Source: Nocardia asteroides
GTDB lineage: Bacteria > Actinomycetota > Actinomycetes > Mycobacteriales > Mycobacteriaceae
Assembly: GCF_900637185.1 (NCBI RefSeq)
Contig: NZ_LR134352.1
Coordinates: 372,001 to 436,000 of the forward strand
Direction: 5' to 3'
Length of the DNA stretch: 64,000 nt
Below are positions 39,834 to 48,338 of the stretch, in pieces (position 1 is the first letter of the stretch; each line of letters starts with the position of its first letter). Both the position numbers and the translations under genes were made by a program. A model generated the notes under the pieces. That model did no database searches. It was not told the origin of the DNA and saw only the letters and a program-made list of their open reading frames with translations.

Positions 39834-40891
39834 GACAGTGCCTCCACTCGGCTGTATCCATCCGCGAGTACGTCGACGACCTCGGCGATATGCGTGACGG
39901 CGGGAACGGTGATCCGGACTCCGGCGTCCGGATAGGACCGGACCGCGATCCCCGACGCGCGGAGATGCTCGACGAGCGGCGCCGGGGATTCCATCGGCAC
40001 CCACACGAAATTTCCGTACGAATCGGCCAGGTCGATGCCGCGGCCGCGAATCGCGGTGAGGAATTCCGATCGCGCGCGAACCACCGAATCCACCTGACCG
40101 CCGAGTTCGTCGACCACATCCAGGGATGCGACCGCGGCTGCCACGGCCAGCCGATTGACCCCGAATGGCATCGCCAGGCTCCGGCAGGCGCCGATCAGGT
40201 CCGCGTGTCCCACCGCGTATCCGACGCGCAGACCCGCGAGGCCATAGGCCTTCGAGAAAGTCCGCAGCACAACCAGATTCGCGTATCGCTGGGTCATCCG
40301 CAGAATGGCCGCCGGATCGTTGTTGCGATCGAATTCGATATAGGCCTCGTCCACGATGACGACTGTGTGCCGGGGAACGCGGGCCAGCACCATCTCGACT
40401 TCGTCGGGGCTGACGTGCTCCCCCGTCGGATTGTGCGGCGCGCAGATCAGGATCGCGGCCGCGTCGTCGCCCGCCGCGGTCACCATCGACTCCAGCGGCT
40501 GCCACCGGCTCGGCGTTCCGGCCACAGGCACCGGCACCCCGCCGGCACCGATGACGACCCGCTCATAGGCATCGAAGGCCGGGACCGCGAAGACGACGCG
40601 GCCTCCGTGCCCGGCCACCCAGCGCAGCAGGTAACCGAGTACACCCACACTGCCGGGGCCCACGACCACCTGATCGGTTCCGCAGCAGGCGAAGCGCGCG
40701 ATCGCGGAACGCAGCGTGCCGTACGCGGCGGCGGGATAGGCCGCCGCGTGCTGGACCTCGTTCGCGATCGCCGTGCGCACACTCGGCAACGGCGCGAACG
40801 GCAGCGCATTGTTCGACAGATCGATCGCGACCGCCGAGGTATCGGCTTCCTCGCCCGAGCGATATTCGTTCAACGAGACTGCGTCACGCAT
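39824..40891 (-). CDS. PLP-dependent aminotransferase, HisC/aromatic class I-II type
   Basis: The 355-residue protein has the fold-type I pattern of histidinol-phosphate-like aminotransferases: LSNNALPFAPLPSVR, the ICAPHNPTGEHVS motif, VIVDEAYIEF, the Schiff-base Lys in LRTFSKAYGLAGLRVGY, and a C-terminal VRITVP. It would exchange an amino group between an amino acid and a 2-oxoacid. With the ThDP gene overlapping by 10 bases, it may make or use the 2-oxoacid handled by that enzyme. ATG 40891 has AAAGGG upstream; ATG 40909 is an alternative. Chromosomal hisC is elsewhere by context, so this copy is dedicated to the cluster (inference). Confidence 0.88.
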   Translation of the reverse strand: MRDAVSLNEYRSGEEADTSAVAIDLSNNALPFAPLPSVRTAIANEVQHAAAYPAAAYGTLRSAIARFACCGTDQVVVGPGSVGVLGYLLRWVAGHGGRVVFAVPAFDAYERVVIGAGGVPVPVAGTPSRWQPLESMVTAAGDDAAAILICAPHNPTGEHVSPDEVEMVLARVPRHTVVIVDEAYIEFDRNNDPAAILRMTQRYANLVVLRTFSKAYGLAGLRVGYAVGHADLIGACRSLAMPFGVNRLAVAAAVASLDVVDELGGQVDSVVRARSEFLTAIRGRGIDLADSYGNFVWVPMESPAPLVEHLRASGIAVRSYPDAGVRITVPAVTHIAEVVDVLADGYSRVEALSCR

Positions 40892-40916
40892 TTCCGCCAC
40901 CCTTTCCATCGGCCCG

Positions 40917-41978
40917 TCACCCGATGTCTTCTTTTTTCCGCGTATCGAGTTTCAGCGCATCCATGAGAAAGATGACCGCCAGCGACCCGGCGACCACGCA
41001 CAGCGATGCCAGCGAGGTATCCGCGAGCAATACCCACGTCGAGAGATAACCGGTCGAGACGATCATGTCGAAACGCAGCATATTGTTCGCCGACTGATTG
41101 TCGTCCCGCATGATCATGCGCGCACATTGGAAACAGACCACCGGGAACCACACCAGGGTGATCAGGTATCTCTCCGAATACTGCCCGCAGGCCACCAGGA
41201 AAAGCGGCGCCAGATATACCAGCGCCGTTCCGGCCGCCGCCGCGATCGCCGCCCGCTGCCGCGTTCCACTGATCGTCGCGGAAGTCGACAGACCCGCTTC
41301 CCGATCCCCCTCGAAATCGGGCAGGTTCTTTACCAGCCCCTTGGCCACGAACCACAGGAACAAATATCCAGCCATGAGCAGGAACGGCCAGTTGCCCGCG
41401 ACGGCCGGACCGTCGGCGGAGATCGCCGGCGCCATGAGGAACGGAAAGGCGACGTCGAGGGCGAAGAGGCCGAGCGACAGCATCGGCCGCGCCTTCACCC
41501 GGAACGGCGGCAGCGAGTACTGGTGGGCGATGACGACACACACCGCCGTGAGCAGCACGAATACCGGCCCGACGAGGGCCGCCGCCGCCAGCATGAGCAC
41601 GCACACCGCGTACGCGCTGCGCAGCAGGCGCTTGCGCCCGTACAGCCCGAGCAGGTACAGCCGGGCCGGGATGTTCTGGTTGTCCTCGGCGATGTCGGAG
41701 TAGGCATTGAACAGATTGGCGACCGCACTGTACAGAAAGGTGATCAGGAGGCCGATGAGGACGTCGAGATCGAGCGGCAGACCCAGCAGGGTGCAGCCGA
41801 GATAGAACGCCAGCATCCCAGGAAGGCAGGTACGCGGGCGGGCGAACGACAGAAACAGCCCGATACGTTCGGAAAGGCTGGTGGCGAACCCGTCGGACGA
41901 GTTCACCCAATCAATTCTCTTGTCTGCCGATTCGTCCAGAAATTCTTCGAGCGTCGGTTTAGAAATTGTTCCAGTCAC
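40917..41978 (-). CDS. UbiA-family prenyltransferase
   Basis: The 353-residue membrane enzyme has 8-9 TM helices and both Asp-rich motifs: N91xxxD95xxxD99 in FNAYSDIAED, and LPDFEGDREAG in the second half. UbiA enzymes attach a prenyl chain to an aromatic or other small acceptor at the membrane. The first gene of the leftward operon, it marks the product as prenylated. GTG 41978 is the first sensible start; a longer upstream frame lacks protein character. A StrR-like operator lies about 150 bases upstream. The closest functional guess is a meroterpenoid or quinone-like product; the acceptor is unknown. The type 2 IPP isomerase gene at 50531 may supply the prenyl donor pool. Confidence 0.88.
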   Translation of the reverse strand: MTGTISKPTLEEFLDESADKRIDWVNSSDGFATSLSERIGLFLSFARPRTCLPGMLAFYLGCTLLGLPLDLDVLIGLLITFLYSAVANLFNAYSDIAEDNQNIPARLYLLGLYGRKRLLRSAYAVCVLMLAAAALVGPVFVLLTAVCVVIAHQYSLPPFRVKARPMLSLGLFALDVAFPFLMAPAISADGPAVAGNWPFLLMAGYLFLWFVAKGLVKNLPDFEGDREAGLSTSATISGTRQRAAIAAAAGTALVYLAPLFLVACGQYSERYLITLVWFPVVCFQCARMIMRDDNQSANNMLRFDMIVSTGYLSTWVLLADTSLASLCVVAGSLAVIFLMDALKLDTRKKEDIG

Positions 41979-42122
41979 GATCACAGCCCACTCGTCATGC
42001 GCAGTTCCAATAGTGCACGCCCGGACCCCACAAACACCGAGCTTGCATCCCCCGTTTGCGGCCACGCCGCGGAAGTGGCGGCTGGTGCGACCATACCCGA
42101 GATCTGCGGTGTGCGGATATCT

Positions 42123-42150
42123 GTCCAACTGCGCCTTTCGCCGGTTGAAC
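42123..42150. promoter_or_regulatory. StrR-like inverted repeat in the divergent UbiA / hydrolase promoter region
   Basis: The site is GTCCAACTG-N10-CGGTTGAAC. The StrR/Tei15*/Bbr-type consensus known from antibiotic clusters is GTTCGACTG-N11-CAGTCGAAC. Each half matches at seven of nine positions, with one base less in the spacer. A sister site with the same spacer lies at 50177. It sits between the starts of the two divergent transcription units, 145 bases before UbiA. Confidence 0.6.
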
Positions 42151-42244
42151 ACACTTCGCCGATCTCGAACAGCGGCGATTCGCGCTATTCTCCGAGGGCG
42201 GGGTATATCAGGTGCGGTCTTGTCTCGCAGAGAGGTTTCATCCC

Positions 42245-43105
42245 ATGCTGATCGACTTCGTTCCCGACCCGGATCTGTACCCCTTCGAGTCCCGCTGGTT
42301 CGACTCGTCTGCCGGCCGCGTCCACTACATCGACGAGGGGACCGGGCCGACCATCCTGTTCTGCCACGGCGTCCCGACGTGGAGCTTCCTCTACCGTCAC
42401 GTCATCAAGGAGCTGCGCCACCGGTACCGGTGCATCGCCATCGACTACCTCGGGTTCGGATTGTCGGAACGGCCGGCGGATTACGGCTACACGGTCGCCG
42501 AACACACCGTGATCCTGGGCGAGCTCATCGATCACCTCGAACTCGACGGCTTCGTCATGATGGGACACGACTGGGGCGGCCCCATCGGCCTCGGCGCGAT
42601 CACCACCCGGGCCGACCGGGTGCGCGGAATCGTATTGGGCAACACCCTGTTCTGGCCCCTCGAAGCGCGCGCGAACCGGATCTTCAGCCGGGTGATGCGC
42701 ACCCCGCCGATGCAGCGCCGGGTGCTGGAGAAGAACTTCCTCGTCGAGCGGGTCCTGCTCTCCGAGCTCGGTCGCACGCTCAGCCCGGCCGAGATCGACC
42801 ACTACCGCAAGGTGCAGCCGACCACGGAGTCCCGCCGTGGGCTCGGTGTGATCGCCCGCGAGATCCGCGACGCCAGTCCCCTGCTGGACAAGCTGTCCCG
42901 CGACGTGCCCGCCATCCTCGCCGACAAGCCGGCGCTGCTGGTGTGGGGCATGCGGGACATGGTGTACCGCCCGAAGGCGCACATCCCGCGGATGCGCTCG
43001 GTCTTCACCGATGTCGAGGTGGTCGAGCTGCCGCGGGCGCAGCAGTTCATCCAGGAGCACGCACCGGACGAGATCGCGGAGGCGATCGCGAAACGATTTC
43101 CGTGA
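42245..43105 (+). CDS. alpha/beta-hydrolase of haloalkane-dehalogenase type lacking the catalytic His
   Basis: The 286-residue protein has the oxyanion motif HGVPTW (41-46), the nucleophile elbow GHDWGG with Asp109, and DYLGFGLSERP, all typical of haloalkane dehalogenases and epoxide hydrolases. The acid region VWGMRDMVYRP is present. At the place of the general-base His (normally HFIQED) the sequence reads AQQFIQEH, with Gln267. Without this His, hydrolysis of the covalent Asp-ester should fail, so the protein may catalyse another reaction, form a stable adduct, or act as a non-catalytic binder. ATG 42245 has AGAGAGG nine bases upstream. It is divergent from UbiA and followed by a deacetylase gene. 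Confidence 0.85.
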   Translation: MLIDFVPDPDLYPFESRWFDSSAGRVHYIDEGTGPTILFCHGVPTWSFLYRHVIKELRHRYRCIAIDYLGFGLSERPADYGYTVAEHTVILGELIDHLELDGFVMMGHDWGGPIGLGAITTRADRVRGIVLGNTLFWPLEARANRIFSRVMRTPPMQRRVLEKNFLVERVLLSELGRTLSPAEIDHYRKVQPTTESRRGLGVIAREIRDASPLLDKLSRDVPAILADKPALLVWGMRDMVYRPKAHIPRMRSVFTDVEVVELPRAQQFIQEHAPDEIAEAIAKRFP

Positions 43106-43157
43106 TCGCGCCGCGTCGGCCTGTTCCGCCCGGCCGGAATCGTCGAGGATGGCGGGC

Positions 43158-43919
43158 ATGACATTGCCCGCCCTTCCCGAGGAATCCTTCCGCCGGGTGC
43201 TCTGTGTCGTCGCGCACCCGGACGACATGGAGTACGGCACGTCCGCGGCTGTCGCGCGCTGGACCGCGAGTGGCATCGACGTCGGCTATCTGCTGCTCAC
43301 CCGCGGCGAGGCCGGCATGCCGAACCCGCCCGCCGAGACCGCGCGGTTGCGCCTCGCCGAGCAGCGGGCCGCCTGCGCCGCCGTCGGCGTCAACCAGCTG
43401 ACCGTGCTCGAGCATCCGGACGGCGTGCTCGTCTACGGCCTCGACCTGCGCCGTGACATCTGCCGCGAGATCCGCCGGTTCCAGCCCGACGTCGTGCTCG
43501 GCATGGGCTACGACATCGAGACGCCCTTCGGCTTCGACCAGGCCGACCACCGGGCGGCCGGGCTCGCCACCCTCGACGCGATGCGCGACGCGGGCAACCG
43601 CTGGGTCTTCCCGGAACAGATCGACGACGAAGGCCTGGAACCGCATTCCCCACGCTGGTACCTGGTCCCGGGTTTCGCCGGCGCCACCGTCACCCACGGC
43701 GTCGACATCACGGGCGAATCGCTGCGCCGCGGCATCACCTCCCTCGAAGCACACGCGGCATACCTCGCCGCCCTGCCCGGCCACCCCGCCCCCGCCGACT
43801 TCATCCCCAAATTCACCGCGATGAGCGGTAAGGCCATGGGCGTCGCCCACGCCGTCCTCTTCCGCGCCCACGACCTCCAGGCGCCCCCGGAGTTCTTCAC
43901 CGACGCCGACCAGGACTAG
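43158..43919 (+). CDS. PIG-L family (LmbE-like) deacetylase
   Basis: The 253-residue protein has the family motif VVAHPDDMEYG (zinc-binding His and Asp-Asp) near residue 18, then LLLTRGEAGMPN and a later DHRAAG-like His motif (FDQADHRAAGLATL). PIG-L enzymes are zinc-dependent N-deacetylases of amino-sugar conjugates; in actinobacteria they include MshB and Mca of mycothiol metabolism and several antibiotic-cluster enzymes. GAGG nine bases before ATG 43158 supports this start. It lies 52 bases after the dehalogenase-like gene. The role could be removing an acetyl or thiol conjugate from the product; it could also be general detoxification. Confidence 0.87.
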   Translation: MTLPALPEESFRRVLCVVAHPDDMEYGTSAAVARWTASGIDVGYLLLTRGEAGMPNPPAETARLRLAEQRAACAAVGVNQLTVLEHPDGVLVYGLDLRRDICREIRRFQPDVVLGMGYDIETPFGFDQADHRAAGLATLDAMRDAGNRWVFPEQIDDEGLEPHSPRWYLVPGFAGATVTHGVDITGESLRRGITSLEAHAAYLAALPGHPAPADFIPKFTAMSGKAMGVAHAVLFRAHDLQAPPEFFTDADQD

Positions 43920-43920
43920 C

Positions 43921-44102
43921 TCACGACCCCACGCGCGGATAGCGTTCGGGATCGATCGGCTCACCGACCCGCATCGGAAGGCAGTCATGACCGGGTAGCG
44001 GCTGGTAGGTGGCCGTCTCGGCGTCGGCGAAGGTGACCGCGAACGCCAGCCGCAGCACGTCGGTGGTGTTCGCGCCCGCGGCATGCGCGGTCCGACGGCC
44101 GT
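43921..44102 (-). pseudogene. 3' remnant of a phytanoyl-CoA-dioxygenase-like gene
   Basis: The minus-strand frame before the stop at 43921 encodes about 60 residues that look like a PhyH C-terminus: AHAAGANTTDVLRLAFAV followed by TFADAETATY. The His and Arg of the family's Fe(II)/2-oxoglutarate centre are at the expected places (RRTAHAAG, DVLRLAF). The rest is missing, because the SBF transporter gene ends where the fragment begins. It is a truncated relic, probably left by a recombination event in the cluster. Confidence 0.6.
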
Positions 44103-45008
44103 TCAGCCGAGAAGCTCTGTGCGGGTGCGGGTATCCGTCGGTTCGGTGGTCGGCTTCGCTCGGCGGGCGAGCAGGTAGGCCGCGATCGCGGCGGGGATGC
44201 CCATGACGATGCCGTAGGTGGCGGCGGGCACGGCCATGGCCTCGCTGCCGAGTGCGGACACGGCGACCGCGATGGCGAGCGTCGCGTTGTGGATGCCGAT
44301 CTCCATGGCCGAGGCGATGGCCTGGCGGATGTCGATGCCGAACCAGCGCGGCACGAAATACCCGATCGCCAGGCTCAGCACCGAGAGCAGCAGGGTGATC
44401 AGCCCGAGGCGGCCGAAGTTGGCTCGCAGCGTGTCGAATTCGGAGCCGACCGCCACGGCCACCGCCATCACCAGTACCGCCATGGACCCGATCTTCACCG
44501 GCTTGCCCATGCGTTCGGCGAAGCCGGGAAAACGGTGCCTGGTCCACATCCCGACCGCCACCGGCACCAGCACGACCACGGTGACCTGCACCAGCTTGGC
44601 CGTCTGCAGGCCGACACTCGCGTCGTCGTCCAGGAACGCGGTCACCGACAGCGCGATCACGATCGGCATCGTAAAGGCCGCGATCACCGAATTGATCGCG
44701 GTGAGCACGATATTCAGCGCCACATCACCGCCGGCGAGATGACTGAACAGATTCGCCGAGGTGCCGCCGGGCGAGGCGACCAGCAGCATCATGCCCACGG
44801 CCAGCACCCCCGTCAGCCCGAACAGGACGACGAGCAGCAGGCAGACAGCGGGCAGCAGTACCAGCTGGCAGACCAGGGCGATCGCCGCCGCCTTGGGATG
44901 ACGGATCACCCGCTGAAAGTCCCGCGGGGTGAGCGTCAGGCCCAGCCCGAACATCACCAGGACCAGCGCCAGCGGCAGCACGACCGCGAAATTCGACGAA
45001 CCCATCAT
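44103..45008 (-). CDS. bile acid:sodium symporter family (SBF) transporter
   Basis: The 301-residue protein has about nine TM helices and the SBF marks SPGGTSANLFSHLAGGDVAL, AINSVIAAFTMPI and MEIGIHNATLAIAVA. Family members move organic anions with sodium. It directly follows hypF (stop TGA, then ATG with no gap), so it belongs to the hyp operon and may export or import an organic acid of the pathway. Nothing in the sequence fixes the direction or substrate. Confidence 0.87.
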   Translation of the reverse strand: MMGSSNFAVVLPLALVLVMFGLGLTLTPRDFQRVIRHPKAAAIALVCQLVLLPAVCLLLVVLFGLTGVLAVGMMLLVASPGGTSANLFSHLAGGDVALNIVLTAINSVIAAFTMPIVIALSVTAFLDDDASVGLQTAKLVQVTVVVLVPVAVGMWTRHRFPGFAERMGKPVKIGSMAVLVMAVAVAVGSEFDTLRANFGRLGLITLLLSVLSLAIGYFVPRWFGIDIRQAIASAMEIGIHNATLAIAVAVSALGSEAMAVPAATYGIVMGIPAAIAAYLLARRAKPTTEPTDTRTRTELLG

Positions 45009-47312
45009 TCACTCCCGTTGTGTCCGGTCCGCCACCAGCAACTGACCGAGAGCGATACCCCCGTCGTTGGGTGGGACCTGACGGTGGCTGTAGACCTCCA
45101 GCCCGTCGCGTTCGAGCAGTACGAGGCAGTTGACCAGCAGGTACTCATTGAGGAACACCCCGCCGGACAGCACGACCTGCCGAATACCGGTGGTGCGGGC
45201 GAGTTCCCGGCATTGCCGCCGCACCATCTCGACCACACCGGAGTGGAACCGGCGGCTGATGTCGGCGAGCGTCACCCCCGCAGCCAGATCCTCGGCCATC
45301 GCGCGGATGGCGGGTCGGAAGTCCACTTCCGCACCGTCGCGGGCGAATTCGTAGCCGGGGGCGAGCTCGAGCTCGCGGTCGAGCAAGCCTTCCAACTCGA
45401 TCGGCCCCTGCGCCTCGTACTCGGCCCGACCGCAGACGCCGAGCAGCGCGGCCACCCCGTCGAAGAGGCGGCCCATGCTCGACACCTCGGGCGAGTTGAT
45501 GGCGCGCGCGTGCATCGTCGCGTAGACCTGCCTGCGTTCGCGGTCGAGCGAGCCGAGTGCCGGGAACGCCCGCACCGCCGCGTCGATGTCGCCGAAGGAG
45601 TCCAGCGCGATCGCGACCCCGGTCCGGATCGGCTCCCGGACGGCCTGGTCACCACCGATCAGCGCGAGTCGGCGCAGATGCGCGGCGCGTTCGAAGCCGT
45701 CGAAGTCCCCGACCAGGAACTCGCCGCCCCAGATGGTGCCGTCGGCGCCGTACCCGGCGCCGTCGAAGACCACACCGATCGTGGGGCCGGTCAGCTGGTT
45801 CTCCGCCATGCACGCCGCCATGTGCGCGTGATGATGCTGCACGAAGATCGGAGCGCCCACCTCCCCGATCCCCTGCTGTGCCTGGCTGCTGCGGAAATCC
45901 GGATGCATGTCGTACACGCCGGATTCGGGCCGCAGGTCGTAGAGCGCCGCCAGGTGCGCGGCGGTCTGGCGGTGCGCGGCGAAGGTCTCGTCGTTCTTCA
46001 GATCGCCGATGTGCTGGCTGAGATACACCCGGGAGCCGGCCGACAGCGCCACCGTCGTCTTGAGTTCGGCGCCGTAGGCGACCAGCGGACGCAACGGGCT
46101 GCCGATCTCCACCGGATACGGCGCGTACCCGCGCGCCCTGCGCAGAAAGGTGAGCAGTGGACCATCCAGATCCGGGTGTACCGAGAGCCGGACCACGGAA
46201 TCGTCCACCCTGGATTCGATGTCACGGTCGTGGTACAGAATCGCGTCCGCGATGCCGAACAGGTCGCGCAACGCGTCCTCGTTGCGGTGCACGATCGGAT
46301 ACCCGGACACATTGCCGCTCGTCATGACCAGAATTCCGGAGCCCGCTTCGTCGAGGAGCAGGTGATGATGCGGTGCCGACGGCAGCATCACGCCGAGATT
46401 CGGATTCCGCGGCGCCACACCGTCGGCGACCGTCCCGGGCCGCTTGCGCGCCAACAGGATCGGCCGCGCCGGTGACCGCAGCACCGCTTCCTCCGCGGCC
46501 GACAGTTCCACCACGCGATGGGCCGTGTCCAGATCGCGGACCATGACGGCGAAGGGCTTGGAGTCCCGTCGCTTCCGCCGCCGGAGCAAGGCCACCGCCT
46601 CGGCGTCGGTGGCGTCGACGGCGAGGTGGAAGCCGCCCACACTCTTGATCGCCACGATGCGCCCCGCCGCCAGTTCCCGGACGCAGTGCCGCAGCGCTTC
46701 CAGGTCCTCGTGCACCGTTCCCTGCCGGTCGGCGAGGAACAGGCGGGGGCCACAGTCCGCGCAGGCATTGGGCTGGGCATGGAACCGCCTGCTCATCGGA
46801 TTGCGGTATTCCGCTTCGCATTCCGCGCACATGACGAAGGACCGCATGGTGGTGTGCGTCCGGTCGTACGGCAGCGCGCCGATGATCGAGTAACGCGGGC
46901 CGCAGTTCGTGCAGTTGATGAAGGGATAGCGGAATCGCCGGTCGGCGGGGTCGCGCAGTTCGGCCAGACAGTCGGCGCACACGTGCGTGTCGGCGGGTAC
47001 CAGCGCCACCTTCGCACCGGTGTGCTCGCTGTGCACGATTTCGAAACTCGTCGCCGGCGAACTCTCCGCCGATCTGTCGAGGACGGCTACCCGATCGACC
47101 CGGGCCAGCTCGGGCGCCCGGTCCGACAGTTCCGCCGTGAACAGGTCCAGCGCGGAACTGTCGCCGCTCGCCTCGATGAGTACACCCGCGGGATCGTTGC
47201 GGACCCAGCCGGCCAATCGCCGTTCACGCGCGAGCTTGTAGACGAACGGGCGATACCCCACCCCCTGCACGACCCCGGTCACCCTGATCTGCCACGTGGC
47301 GTGTCCGGTCAT
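45009..47312 (-). CDS. hypF: HypF-type carbamoyltransferase
   Basis: All HypF domains are present in 767 residues: acylphosphatase (VQGVGYRPFVYKLA, with WVRND), two zinc-finger pairs (CADC...CTNCGPR and CAEC...CADCGPR), a YrdC-like domain (IKSVGGFHLAVDATD, RRDSKPFAVMVRD), and a Kae1-like domain (VQHHHAHMAACM, GVVFDGAGYGADGTIWGGE, LSGGVFLNEY). HypF makes carbamoyl-AMP from carbamoyl phosphate and passes the carbamoyl group to the C-terminal Cys of HypE. In hydrogenase maturation this leads to the Fe-CN ligands. Here hypE is next door but no hydrogenase, hypC or hypD gene is visible, so the group is probably meant for another acceptor. Alternative: a hydrogenase operon elsewhere in the genome, or a TobZ-like carbamoylation. 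Confidence 0.93.
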   Translation of the reverse strand: MTGHATWQIRVTGVVQGVGYRPFVYKLARERRLAGWVRNDPAGVLIEASGDSSALDLFTAELSDRAPELARVDRVAVLDRSAESSPATSFEIVHSEHTGAKVALVPADTHVCADCLAELRDPADRRFRYPFINCTNCGPRYSIIGALPYDRTHTTMRSFVMCAECEAEYRNPMSRRFHAQPNACADCGPRLFLADRQGTVHEDLEALRHCVRELAAGRIVAIKSVGGFHLAVDATDAEAVALLRRRKRRDSKPFAVMVRDLDTAHRVVELSAAEEAVLRSPARPILLARKRPGTVADGVAPRNPNLGVMLPSAPHHHLLLDEAGSGILVMTSGNVSGYPIVHRNEDALRDLFGIADAILYHDRDIESRVDDSVVRLSVHPDLDGPLLTFLRRARGYAPYPVEIGSPLRPLVAYGAELKTTVALSAGSRVYLSQHIGDLKNDETFAAHRQTAAHLAALYDLRPESGVYDMHPDFRSSQAQQGIGEVGAPIFVQHHHAHMAACMAENQLTGPTIGVVFDGAGYGADGTIWGGEFLVGDFDGFERAAHLRRLALIGGDQAVREPIRTGVAIALDSFGDIDAAVRAFPALGSLDRERRQVYATMHARAINSPEVSSMGRLFDGVAALLGVCGRAEYEAQGPIELEGLLDRELELAPGYEFARDGAEVDFRPAIRAMAEDLAAGVTLADISRRFHSGVVEMVRRQCRELARTTGIRQVVLSGGVFLNEYLLVNCLVLLERDGLEVYSHRQVPPNDGGIALGQLLVADRTQRE

Positions 47313-47321
47313 GTCAGCTCG

Positions 47322-48338
47322 TCAGCACAGCCGGGGCAGCTCTGCGCCCCGGAGCGGTTGCAGTGTCGACTCACGGCCGTCGGCGTCCCTGAGCAGGACC
47401 GCAGCGCCCTCGCGGCCGGTGACCTGACCCACCACTGCCGCGTGCCTGCCGTATTCGTGCCCGTGCAGCGCGGCCAGAATGTCTTCTACCGCAGCGGGAT
47501 CGGCGAAGATCGCCAAACAGCCTTCGTTGGCGCAGTGCAGCGGGTTGATTCCCAGCATGTCCGCCGCCATCGCGGTTTCGTGCTGGATGGGCAGCGCGGA
47601 CTCGTCGAGCGTGATGGCCTTGTCCACGCGGCCCGCGTACTCGTGCAGCACGGCGGCGAGGCCACCCCGGGTGACGTCGCGCATCGACCGGATCGATCCC
47701 GCCGGCACCGCCGCGAACACATGGTCGATCACGCCGTTGAGCGGCGCGCAATCGCTGAGGACGCGGCTCTCGAAGCCGAGGCCCTCGCGGATCGACAGCA
47801 GGTGGACCGTGTGATTGCCGAGGGGGCCGGACACGATGACCGCGTCGCCGGGGCGCACCGAGTCCATCCGCAGCGGATCCCGGACGAAGAACCCGACACC
47901 GCTCGTATTGAGGTACAGCTGATCCGCCTCACCGGCCCGGACGACTTTCGTGTCGCCGCAGACGATCTGCACACCGGCTTCGCGCGCGGTGTCCCGGATG
48001 GAGGTGAGGACGCGGGCCAGCCGATCCAGCGGCAGCCCGGCTTCGAGAATCATCCCGAGCGTGAGGTAGCGGGGCACGGCCCCGGAGACGGCCAGATCGT
48101 TGACGGTGCCGCAGACCGCGATCTTGCCGATGTCGCCGTTGCCGAAGAACGGCGGGTCGACCACGAAGCTGTCGGTGGTCATCGCGATGCGGCCACCCTC
48201 GACCGGGAGGACCGCGCTGTCCTCCATCTCACCCACGTAGACATCGCCGAGGGTCTCCGCGATGAAGCCGACGAGTTCGTTCGAGAGCGCCGCGCCGGTG
48301 CCGTGGTCGAGCTGAACCTGCTGAATTGTCAGCGTCAT
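47322..48338 (-). CDS. hypE: HypE-type carbamoyl dehydratase
   Basis: The 338-residue AIR-synthase-like ATPase has GNGDIGKIAVCGTVNDLAV, the IVCGDTKVV loop, VSGPLGNHT and DVTRGGLAAVLHEYA. It ends in LPRLC, so the C-terminal Cys338 that carries the carbamoyl and then the cyano group is kept. HypE uses ATP to dehydrate the S-carboxamide to an S-cyano thiocyanate. ATG 48338 overlaps the upstream isochorismatase-like gene (ATGA), and hypF follows after 9 bases, so all three are co-translated. The intact Cys and motifs argue for an active cyanation pair in this cluster. Confidence 0.93.
   Translation of the reverse strand: MTLTIQQVQLDHGTGAALSNELVGFIAETLGDVYVGEMEDSAVLPVEGGRIAMTTDSFVVDPPFFGNGDIGKIAVCGTVNDLAVSGAVPRYLTLGMILEAGLPLDRLARVLTSIRDTAREAGVQIVCGDTKVVRAGEADQLYLNTSGVGFFVRDPLRMDSVRPGDAVIVSGPLGNHTVHLLSIREGLGFESRVLSDCAPLNGVIDHVFAAVPAGSIRSMRDVTRGGLAAVLHEYAGRVDKAITLDESALPIQHETAMAADMLGINPLHCANEGCLAIFADPAAVEDILAALHGHEYGRHAAVVGQVTGREGAAVLLRDADGRESTLQPLRGAELPRLC

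Noticed and set aside
41979..42152. Upstream extension of the UbiA reading frame by about 58 residues
   Set aside because: The extension is not hydrophobic or conserved-looking, covers the StrR-like operator, and would overlap the promoter region.
45009..48338. A hydrogenase maturation operon
   Set aside because: hypE and hypF alone are present; no hypA, hypB, hypC, hypD or hydrogenase subunit is visible, and the neighbours are biosynthetic.
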